Source: Apoda limacodes
Taxonomy: Eukaryota; Arthropoda; Insecta; Lepidoptera; Limacodidae
DNA: 64,000 nucleotides
Direction of reading: 5' to 3'
NCBI GenBank assembly: GCA_946406115.1
Contig: OX291544.1
Location: 31,823,521 to 31,887,520 of the forward strand
Shown: piece after piece, positions 53,801-60,180 of the stretch
How the letters are laid out: each line of letters starts with the position of its first letter
Numbering within the stretch: position 1 is the first letter of the stretch
Notes under the pieces: generated by a model
What the model saw: only the letters and a program-made list of their open reading frames with translations
Told to the model about the DNA's origin: nothing
Database searches by the model: none
Translations under genes and position numbers: made by a program

Positions 53801-56379
53801 AATTGTAATAGGATTGAAATTGGGATTGCAGTGGCATTGTTTATCTTATTAAAAAAATTTAGTACCACTAAGGTGGTAAACAAGTTTGCGGTCCGCCTGA
53901 TGGTAAGAGGTCGCCGCAGCATGAACGCTTGGAACACCAGGGGTGTCATTCGGGCGTTACAGACCCTTTAAAAATCTAATAATTTCCTTCTTGAAGAACC
54001 TAGACAGAATGGAATATTGTAGTCCTTTTAGATAAAACCTTGGCAGGGAGCTTATTCCCCAACCTAGGCGTTATTCTAGTGTAGTAAAGTAAATAGTACA
54101 TAGTAAATAGTACCTGCCGTTTCAAGTTATTTCTAACGCATTTTAGTTCCAAAACAGTCCACCAAATTTCATTATTAAAGGAGCGTTAAAACAATTTTTA
54201 AAGTATTTATAATTGTAAATTACTTAATCGCACTGACTGATATAATTTTTTTTAACAATTCTTATATAATATTATGTTTTTTTAAAGAGTGTTGGTTTTT
54301 AACTTCTCTTGAGGGAAGTTACTATAATGGGTCCGAAAACCGAAATCGCTAAATTTGCGTTTTCTTTCTTTACATTTTGAGACCTGGAGAATTGTTGTAT
54401 GTTAACAAAATATGTGAGCAAAATAGGTCCAGCGGTTTGTTTTTTATCGCTAAAAACTGTTTTTTTTTAAAGAGGCAATAATAAGCTTCATGTGTTAATT
54501 CCCACATATAAAAAAAAAATCTCAAGAAAAGTTACTCGGTACTTGCAACTGAACTAATTGTAATTTTCTATTCTTCGTAATTTCTATATTTCCTACTGTT
54601 TTACGTCAGTATAACGCAATTTTTTCCTTTAAAAGCAAGTACCTATACATATTAACAAAGACACAGTAAACAACCACATATTCGATGATTTTAACGTCGT
54701 TTTGACGCGTCCTAACCAATTTTGCATTTTCCATATACCTAGTTTATTTATACCATTTTTCAGATATTATTAAATAGTTACGACCTGTGGCCCCACGACA
54801 TAGGTACACAGTACTAGTCCCTTTTTAAACTATTCTATTTGGGTCTCAGCTCTAGTATACTGTTTAAAAACTCGAATTTACCAATATGCACCGTTTTAAA
54901 TATGATCTGATTTTATTATACCTAATATCGTATCCTTTATCAAGATTGGCTTTGCAAAACAATTGAACTGCTTTCCAAACTTTGCAGTTACCTCAAGCCT
55001 ACCGAATTTGCAATGCTTGTTGGATGGCGGGACAGCGAAGGAAAAAGCAAACGTTAAAGTTAGCGAGAGTGGAACCCGAGTGTCAAGAAGACAATTCACT
55101 TGATACTGCAGATTATCCCAGTTACACAAATATCAAAATTGACGCAAAGATGAATACAACACAAAAAGAAACACAAAATATTATTGAAATACCTAATTAC
55201 AAACGAGTTTCGGCTACAGGCAGGTATTGCCTTTTAAAAGGTTGCAAAGGTTCAGAGAGGAAAAGAATTCCTTCGTACATCAGGATGAGACTTTTGACTG
55301 ATTACAATGTGTATGTGCCTGATAAAGGTCGCATTTGTCAACAACACCTTAATAAGTTTGACTGGGAAGAAATTCGAAACAACAAGTTTTTAACAAAGTT
55401 TACTAACGAATACGTAGCAGATATGATGAGTCTTCTGTCAAAAAGTGCGAAAAACAATCGGGGCTTGAATTTCGAGGACGAAGAAGCCATGAGCTCTTCC
55501 TTAGTAAAATTTTTGATAGGAATATCTCATGAACAGTTTAAACAGATCTTACTGTCGTGTCCTTCATTTTCAACCCTCAAGCACTCAAAGACTGCTCTTG
55601 GTGCTTATTTGCTAAAACTAAAAACGGGCGAGTCAAATACCAGAATAGCGACGCTATCGATGAAGCGACGAACTTTAGAACGTTTCTTAAAAATTGACCG
55701 GAATATATTGCTGGAAGAATTTGTTCCGTTACATTTGGGATTTGATCATATAAGTGGAGAAAACGTCGTACAAAGGCAGTTGTTGCATCCTGAAGGTCTT
55801 TTCGGTAATTTAGATTCTTTGACAGTTGTTGGCCAGAAATACGTTTACATGTTACGAAAAAGTGCAGCCGATGTAATAAATTCAGACAAAGCAACGAAAC
55901 CTTTTTTGCTGTCAACATCTGATGGATACATTTTAGATGTATTAGGACCTTTGGATACAAAAATGTCCGATTCAGATTTTAATAAAATGTTATTTGATGA
56001 CGGAGGTTTGCTGGCCAATGTTTTTGTAGATGACGACATTTTTGTTTTGGACAAACAATCGAAAGAGATATTCGGTAACATTATGGTCTATAATTATGGA
56101 TTGCATACTGTAAATCCTCTCAAAGCACACATAGATGAAACTTCATCAACCACAGAAGATAAAAGACCAAAATGTTTACTGCGATGCTTGGCATTGTCGA
56201 AACAATTTGCCTTATGTTTTAAGCGGGAATTTAAAATGATAAGCATGCCTTTGTCTACTCCTAAAGGCCACACGTATGCATTTGAAGATATGAGGATCGC
56301 TGCCGCAATGACTAACGCCTTCTATCCTACATACAAACTTAATTCATCTCAGAATGATACTGTAAATCCATACTTATAG
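35693..56379 (+). CDS. Multi-exon C2C2-module protein with C2CH finger and DDE-like C-terminus
   Basis: Six plus-strand exons join at phase 0 to 829 codons: 35,693-35,803; 41,390-41,596; 42,107-42,223; 43,587-43,727; 51,858-52,379; 54,988-56,379. Four modules each hold two C-x2-C pairs about 37-40 residues apart: C3/6 with C45/48, C73/76 with C114/117, C158/161 with C200/203, and C333/336 with C374/377. A C-x4-C ... C-x2-H finger lies at residues 447-486. A region like DDE_Tnp_4 transposases lies at about 636-814, with STSDGYILDVLGP and FVLDKQS but Gly where the first Asp is expected and no clear Glu. A DNA-binding, transposase-derived role is an inference. The second half of residues 193-330 is acidic and probably disordered. 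The join is predicted from splice signs only. Exon 4 could instead be the first exon of a separate gene, from the ATG at 43,596 or 43,608. Confidence 0.75.
36000..37850 (-). pseudogene. CR1-like LINE, 5'-truncated, frameshifted RT
   Basis: Lies in intron 1 of the module gene. Minus-strand frames cover RT motifs in order: FSDYRPISLLPFLSKILE (37,424-37,843), then TAGVPQGGVLSPLLFAVFIN and LYHLYADDLQIYA (36,601-37,539), then a C-terminal KAISLWNSLPINIRQ (36,380-36,754). Two frameshifts break it, near 37,435 and 36,740. The 3' end carries a 'taaggccgccttattgtgct' tail, AATAAAGAATATTGTATTG and short repeats typical of CR1-group LINEs in Lepidoptera. There is no endonuclease part. Confidence 0.85.
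38032..38254. mobile_element. Short MITE-like element
   Basis: Ends 'ggggcgttccaaatcgc' and 'gcgtgatttggaacatagcc' are imperfect inverted repeats. The interior has a further inverted pair around 'ggtagagtaattttccaact' and 'gatttttcaactctacc'. Non-coding. Confidence 0.65.
38674..38837. repeat. Terminal direct repeat 1 of a TRIM-like element
   Basis: 164 bp from 'ggcaaagaggagatct' to 'ctataatccg', matching 39,392-39,551 in direct order. It holds a symmetric 'gaccgccgtggtcca', a TATA-like 'ttctataaatgctg' and a 'gtgacgtcagcc' box. These read like an LTR promoter. Confidence 0.85.
39392..39551. repeat. Terminal direct repeat 2 of a TRIM-like element
   Basis: 160 bp, about 88 per cent like the first copy, with 'ttttatatactgaac' at the TATA-like place and the same 'gtgacgtcagcc' box. 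The 554 bp between the repeats are GC-richer, contain two degenerate internal repeats around 'gagacactggc', and code for nothing recognisable. Confidence 0.85.
39885..40610 (-). pseudogene. LINE 3' fragment, reverse
   Basis: The minus frame 40,126-40,431 reads QVQPHIESCCYLWAGASGYQ and then LCVFYRLYYGICSEELFEMM. It continues with shifts to the tail 'gtgaccgcttaccatcaagc' and an oligo-A (T-run near 39,880). It is the same family as 60,181-62,922 but clearly diverged. The stretch 40,611-41,389 shows nothing. Confidence 0.85.
41390..41596 (+). CDS. C2C2-module gene, exon 2
   Basis: The exon has 69 codons between 'ccttatttcag' and gtattt, both phase 0. VQDSDKLCEPCYHVLQNQ closes module 1 (codons 8 and 11). 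TSVCHSCGVTFQNRKSYAVR ... FKSWIPAHQ opens module 2 (codons 36 and 39). Confidence 0.82.
42107..42223 (+). CDS. C2C2-module gene, exon 3
   Basis: The exon has 39 codons after 'atgtctgcag' and before gtatct, both phase 0. IPHVSRTCVPCWKRARRVLE closes module 2 with Cys at codons 8 and 11. The rest is basic (RRESLDAARQKPVGSKPEQ). GC content is high compared with its flanks. Confidence 0.78.
42730..42966 (-). repeat. tRNA-derived SINE, reverse copy
   Basis: 'tcattatccactgagccaca' reversed gives the A box, and 'tttgcggaaatcaaacccat' reversed gives a B-box-like stretch. Same family as 18,790, with a worn tail. Confidence 0.75.
43085..43385. repeat. Possible MITE with repeated 'cttagc/gctaag' words
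   Basis: Words such as 'gctaagactgtcctaag', 'aggcttagctaagaataag', 'actttgtctaagcaacg' and 'actttgtctaagccacg' recur in both orientations. This suggests a worn inverted-repeat element. The ends are uncertain. Confidence 0.4.
43587..43727 (+). CDS. C2C2-module gene, exon 4
   Basis: The exon has 47 codons from 'tatgtttccag' to a weak gtcagc donor. METITCVNCGGVCDESDVCL then LLRCLALMKAPLE forms the first half of module 3 (Cys at codons 13 and 16). If transcription starts nearby, the ATG at 43,596 or 43,608 could be an initiator; joined to exon 3 it reads through in frame. Confidence 0.75.
43994..44493 (-). repeat. 3' LTR of the BEL/Pao element
   Basis: It differs from the other LTR at two positions that I could see (near 44,193 and 44,219). 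This points to a very recent insertion. Confidence 0.95.
44494..44507 (-). other. Polypurine tract
   Basis: On the minus strand 'aaggagggggaaaa' lies directly against the 3' LTR, the expected plus-strand primer site of an LTR retrotransposon. Confidence 0.85.
44603..49966 (-). pseudogene. BEL/Pao gag-pol frame, interrupted by three stops
   Basis: One continuous reading frame (no frameshift) is cut by stops at 48,272-48,274 (TAA), 47,432-47,434 (TAA) and 45,650-45,652 (TGA). Gag opens at 49,966 (a likely start is the ATG at 49,903) and has a Cys/His cluster (CVNCLSDKHKTLFC). The protease has the DSA-type motif CILDSASQSHLI. RT holds YMDDVAYS, RNase H FADASEKAYGAVVY, and the integrase zinc end H-H-C-C spans the third stop. 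The integrase core has SDNGTNFVGAKRK and PHFGGNWEANIKS. The C-terminal FWQRWRSDYLNTL matches DUF5641. As it stands the element cannot make its full polyprotein without readthrough. Confidence 0.93.
50548..50564 (-). other. Probable primer-binding site
   Basis: On the minus strand 'tggtcctcctcgacgg' lies five bases inside the 5' LTR. TGG at this place is complementary to a tRNA CCA end. The tRNA species was not identified. The leader to gag (49,967-50,547) is AT-rich. Confidence 0.65.
50570..51069 (-). repeat. 5' LTR of the BEL/Pao element
   Basis: 500 bp, TG...CA, followed by ATATT. It contains a 'ttttataagtg' box on the element's coding strand that may serve as its promoter. Confidence 0.95.
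51858..52379 (+). CDS. C2C2-module gene, exon 5
   Basis: The exon has 174 codons between 'ttattttcag' and gtatgt, phase 0. ISSEEYVCGQCIAFIQKNLD closes module 3 (codons 8 and 11). A long acidic, Ser/Asp/Glu-rich linker follows (about codons 22-138). NRCIRCNKSTLRRRHRKIAK ... EEMISPRE opens module 4 (codons 141 and 144). The stretch 51,075-51,857 before it shows only intron. Confidence 0.85.
52380..53240. other. Intron 5, left part, nothing recognised
   Basis: AT-rich intron sequence without repeat matches in this window. The right part (54,080-54,987) is the same. Confidence 0.5.
53245..53425 (+). repeat. Widespread lepidopteran repeat ending 'acttttgcatttataatatt'
   Basis: 'gtctatgtccttccccggga', 'tttgatctgaatcggtacag' and 'aagtaacagacagacagaca' are words of a common lepidopteran repeat end, in the expected order. 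No coding text. Confidence 0.65.
53862..54075 (-). repeat. LINE 3' fragment, reverse
   Basis: 'taccactaaggtggtaaaca' and 'ggtccgcctgatggtaagag' are the reversed tail. The following text matches the C-terminal end of the LINE at 62,700-62,900 but is diverged and deleted. Confidence 0.85.
54988..56379 (+). CDS. C2C2-module gene, exon 6: C2CH finger plus DDE-like domain
   Basis: The exon has 463 codons and a TAG stop, after 'aactttgcag'. LPQAYRICNACWMAGQRRKK closes module 4 (codons 8, 11). RYCLLKGCKGSERKRIPSYI ... GRICQQHL is the C2CH finger (codons 81, 86, 117, 120). Codons 160-260 are a helical region (KFLIGISHEQFKQILLS). Codons 270-448 match the DDE_Tnp_4 pattern: KYVYMLRKS, STSDGYILDVLGP, DDDIFVLDKQSKEIFGN, RPKCLLRCLALSKQF, MRIAAAMTNAFYPTY. 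Gly282 stands where the first catalytic Asp would be, and the usual Glu region reads LALSK. Catalysis is therefore unlikely, while DNA binding is possible. Confidence 0.88.
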   Translation, partial: LPQAYRICNACWMAGQRRKKQTLKLARVEPECQEDNSLDTADYPSYTNIKIDAKMNTTQKETQNIIEIPNYKRVSATGRYCLLKGCKGSERKRIPSYIRMRLLTDYNVYVPDKGRICQQHLNKFDWEEIRNNKFLTKFTNEYVADMMSLLSKSAKNNRGLNFEDEEAMSSSLVKFLIGISHEQFKQILLSCPSFSTLKHSKTALGAYLLKLKTGESNTRIATLSMKRRTLERFLKIDRNILLEEFVPLHLGFDHISGENVVQRQLLHPEGLFGNLDSLTVVGQKYVYMLRKSAADVINSDKATKPFLLSTSDGYILDVLGPLDTKMSDSDFNKMLFDDGGLLANVFVDDDIFVLDKQSKEIFGNIMVYNYGLHTVNPLKAHIDETSSTTEDKRPKCLLRCLALSKQFALCFKREFKMISMPLSTPKGHTYAFEDMRIAAAMTNAFYPTYKLNSSQNDTVNPYL

Positions 56380-56470
56380 TATGTTGTCTTTTGTACACAC
56401 TGCATATTTATTTAATTTTTCATTTTTCTTTATTTTAAATGCTACATACTTGCTTGTAAGGTTATTTAGA

Positions 56471-56476
56471 AATAAA
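56471..56476 (+). terminator. Polyadenylation signal of the C2C2-module gene
   Basis: AATAAA lies 92 bp after the stop at 56,379, in an AT-rich 3' flank. It is the first such hexamer after the stop. Confidence 0.6.
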
Positions 56477-56479
56477 CTA

Positions 56480-57440
56480 CTAAGAACTTGACCTGTTCTT
56501 AATATCCTGTCTATTGTTACATTGGTCTTACTTTAGTTTATTCTCTTTTATATCTATTATATCGATGAAAAAGAGCGTTCCGTATCTGTGCGCTCTATTA
56601 ACGAATGAGAGGACTTACGAGACTATGGTTCGACGTCTCTATGGTAGAGACTAGTTAATATGAAAAAAGAAAATATTGTAAGATAAATTCCTATTATTTA
56701 TTGTATCAGCAGAATTAATTGCTAATATCATTAAACATTTGTAATCCACGATTCCTTTCTACCGAAAATGCAGCGGCTTTAAATCAAGATACATACTCTC
56801 TCTCTTAATGTTGGGGTTATTATATTTTGTCTAAAGTCTTTCATTATACCGCTGATTGCTTTTAAGCTGGTTATTGACGACGTATGGGACATAATATATA
56901 AAGCAAGGATCCAGGCCAGATACACTGCATCAGAAGCAGTGTTTCGGCGATAGGCTTACCCTCTGTGACGCATTATGATGTGGGTGTGTATCCAGCTGAT
57001 GGTGACCGTAAAAACCGTGAAGATATACATACATACAATGATAAAAGATTGACCTTATTTGGCTAGCGAAAAATATAGGAAATATTTAGAGCCGTACCGG
57101 GAGATTAACGTGGTTTAGAAACCATATCACAATCCAGGTATACTTATTTCCAAATTTAGTAGACATTTCGATAATGAAAATAAGAACTTAGTGTTATCTG
57201 AAAGGCAGATCTTTTCCGAGCCTTAACATTTCCACAATGATATTTGATAACCTAACATACCTTACTCACGGCTTTAACGTACCCATTAAAATTTATGATT
57301 ACAAATAATAAATTAGTATTCAAAAATATTCCCATTCTAATATTAAATTTATTATTTTGAGTTGTTAGTACCCACCCTTTATGTGTCTAAAAAGTGCAAT
57401 CGTCGAAGTTGGATATAATAAGAATAAATTATAATTGTAA
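56480..57440. other. Intergenic, nothing secure
   Basis: AT-rich. Around 56,905-57,030 the words 'accctctgtgacgcattatg' suggest a worn repeat, not identified. Confidence 0.4.
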
Positions 57441-57442
57441 CT

Positions 57443-57600
57443 CTTTCCTGTCATTAAACACCCTCTTTCCTCGCTCCGCTTTTTCCCACTCAACCCCCTC
57501 TTTTCCCTCCACTTTTCCCTCCACTTTTCCCTACACTATCCCTCCTTTTCTTGTCTTACCTTCTTACACCTCTCTCCCATGGATCTCCCCTCCCCCTTGT
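57443..57600. repeat. C/T-rich tract with short tandem units
   Basis: About 155 bp nearly free of purines on the plus strand, including repeats of 'cttttccctccac' with a 13-bp period near 57,508-57,535. Confidence 0.8.
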
Positions 57601-57935
57601 ACTTCACCTCGTGGCAAAAGTTGTTGCTTTATAGATCGTAAGCCCGGCCCCATTAGAGTACTGCTGTCATCTTAGGTCCGGGTGGATACCAGGTTGGCCC
57701 TCTTGACTCGATTTGTGATACCCACTTCAAATTATGCCCACGTCTTTTTTCTGCCGTCGCACCGCTCGGTATCGGCAGGGAATTCATCATCAAACCTAAG
57801 AACATTTTGGTCAAGCACAGTGTGGTTTCAGAGAAACTTTCTTTCACGAACGCTTAGGTTGTGAATACTTCTTTAAGAAAGAAGTGATTAGATTAGGTCG
57901 GTAGATAGAGTCTGCAACACCCAAGTAATGTTCCT
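57600..57935 (+). pseudogene. LINE 3' fragment, internally deleted
   Basis: 'gtggcaaaagttgttgcttt' matches 62,338-62,360, then 'ggataccaggttggccctct' and 'cgctcggtatcggcagggaa' follow with gaps. Diverged, no open frame. Confidence 0.8.
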
Positions 57936-58133
57936 GTCTGTTTAATTTGTTATTGTGAAGGTTTTTAATACACAAGTAATGTGGTTTGAAATAAGGGTCT
58001 TAATCTTAAAGTGGGGTTACAACGGAAAGTAATCAGACTTTATTTTTGCTTATTTAAAGTTGGTACTTGCATTTTATTATTGAAACTTTTTGCTTAGAAA
58101 AATCCCCATTGAATAGTTTAATGAAATTTTCAG

Positions 58134-59482
58134 TTACCAAACGAAGCCCGAATCTGTCACGGTTGTTGGTATACTGGGAATCGACGACTGAAGAATGTGA
58201 AAGAAGATCCCGACTACTGTCCAAGTTTTCCAATTAAAAATACCCCAAATGTACAGGAAGTTGAATCAACCACTGAACAAAAAGTAACGAAACCATATTT
58301 AATAGAACTCATGAATTATAAACGTACTACAAGTAGTCGTAGTAGGTGTTTTTATCCTTCATGCAAACAACGCGAAAGGCTAACTGTTCCTTCTTTCTTA
58401 AGAACTAAAGTCCTGTTGGAGAGCAGAGTTTATATTTCTAAAGGGTCCCGGATTTGTAATCAACACATTGATACGCTCAAAAATTGTAACTGTTAAGGGA
58501 TCCGAGACCGGTTCATGAGTAATTTTTCTGCAGAACAAATAGAAGATATGTTGGATGTACTCAGGAGGACCGCCGAAGACAGTCGGGAAGTAAATTTTGA
58601 GAGTGTAGAAATGATGAGTCCTGCTTTATTGAAGTTTTGGTTGGGAGTTTCTAGAGAACAGTTTACGCAAATATTCGACTCGTGTCCATCATTTAAGAAT
58701 TTAAAACATTCGCGTACAGTTCTTGGTAGTTATTTGCTGCACCTGAGGACAGGTGAGGCTCTGAACAAATTATCGCTAGTAACGTTGACAAGATCAACAC
58801 TGACGCGTTATTTGAAAGACCTGAGGAAAATACTCTTAGAGGAATTTGTACCATTATATTTGGGTTTAGACACATCATAAAGAACAAATGCTTGAAGAGA
58901 AAGTTATAACATCCGGAATCGTTGTTTGGGAATCAAGATTTAGTGACGACTGTCGATAGTAAATTTGTTTATATGCTACGCAAGAGCGCTGAAGACCATC
59001 AAAGTGCTACCGACGTGAAAGAGAAACCTTATCTGATTTTAACTTCTGACGGTTACATTTTGGACATATTGGAATGTCTCGAGTCCAAAACATCTGACGC
59101 TGAATTTGCAAATAATTTATTTGAAAAATACGGATTCCTTCGTGATTATTTTGTAGACGATGATATTCTTGTTGTGGACAAGCAATCGAAAGAAATTTAT
59201 GGTAATATTTTTTTATATAATTACAGTTTGCGAACTGAAAGTGGAATAAATATAGAAAGGCCTGAGAATCCTACGACTTCTGAGGCGGATCGGCCGAAGT
59301 GTTTGTTGCGATGTTTGGCGATCTCTAAGAATCTGACGTGGCGCCTTAGTAAAGATTATAAACTGGTAACGCTCCCGCCGGGCAAGTCCGGTCGCGACCC
59401 AGTGATCGATATGAGAATTGCTTCCGCTCTCATTAACGCCTTCACTCCTATAACTGTTATTAAACTTGACGCCTCAGAATAA
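58134..59482 (+). pseudogene. Damaged paralog of exon 6 (C2CH finger plus DDE-like domain)
   Basis: An acceptor 'aaattttcag' precedes LPNEARICHGCWYTGNRRLK, the same half-module with Cys at codons 8 and 11. CFYPSCKQRERLTVPSFLRT ... GSRICNQHI is the C2CH finger. A stop (58,494-58,496) interrupts it, and frame changes near 58,877 and 58,919 break the middle. The last 186 codons are open: TTVDSKFVYMLRKSAEDHQ, LTSDGYILDILECLES, LVVDKQSKEIYGN, IDMRIASALINAF, and stop TAA at 59,480. Unlike exon 6 it keeps Asp at the first catalytic position. The retained acceptor argues for segmental duplication rather than retroposition. No upstream half-module exon was found in 56.4-58.1 kb. Confidence 0.82.
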
Positions 59483-59580
59483 TTGTCTGTACCGTGTGTA
59501 TCATTTTCTGTTTCTATTGTTAATTGTTAAGCAAAGAAATTGTAAGCCATGATTTCTTGCGTAATAGGTACCTAAGTATT

Positions 59581-59586
59581 AATAAA
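59581..59586 (+). terminator. Polyadenylation signal after the damaged paralog
   Basis: AATAAA about 100 bp after the stop, just before the T-run where the reversed LINE begins. It is also present, inverted, in the right arm near 62,955. Confidence 0.45.
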
Positions 59587-59617
59587 GCGAAATTCTATTA
59601 TTTTGTAATTTATTAAG

Positions 59618-60180
59618 TTTTTTTTTTTTTTTTTTTTTTTTATACCACTAAGGTGGCAAACAAGCTTACGGCCCGCCTGATGGTTAGCGGTCACCGTAGC
59701 CTATGGACGCTTGCAACACCAGGGGTATCACTTGCGCGTTGCCGACCCTTCAGAAATCTAATAACTTCTTTCTTGAATAACTCCATACTGTAGTCCTTGC
59801 AGAAAACCGTGGCAGGGAGCTCATTCCACAACTTAAGCGTTCGCGGGAGAAAGTTTCTCTGAAACCGCACTGTACGCGACCATTTAGGTTCTAAAATGTG
59901 AGAATGAATTCCCTGCCGATGGCGAGCGGTGCGATGGTAGAAGGTAGCCGTGGGCATCATTTCGAACAATTCCTCAGAACACAACCCATTGTACAAGCGG
60001 TAGAACACACACAGTGAGGCAAAGTCTCTCCTCAGACTTAAGGGTTCGATACCGCAAGTGAGTTTGGAATCGTCGACGATTCTCACAGCCCGTCGTTAAA
60101 CCGAGTCAAAAGAGCCAAGCTGGTATCCGGGTGCACCTGCCCAGAGATGGCAGCAGTACTCCATATGGGGCCGAACTCGC
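59618..60180 (-). pseudogene. LINE 3' end, reverse, in the left arm
   Basis: The minus frame 59,691-60,086 reads RIVDDSKLTCGIEPLSLRRD ... GVASVHRLR, 131 codons identical to 62,458-62,853. It is truncated exactly at 60,180, where the forward LINE begins. Confidence 0.93.

Larger units (their letters stand above)
59483..60180. repeat. Left arm of a large inverted repeat
   Basis: 698 bp: the 3' flank of the damaged paralog (59,483-59,617), then 24 T, then the reversed LINE 3' end to 60,180. It is the reverse complement of 62,364-63,057, with no difference seen other than four bases of the T/A run. Confidence 0.96.
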
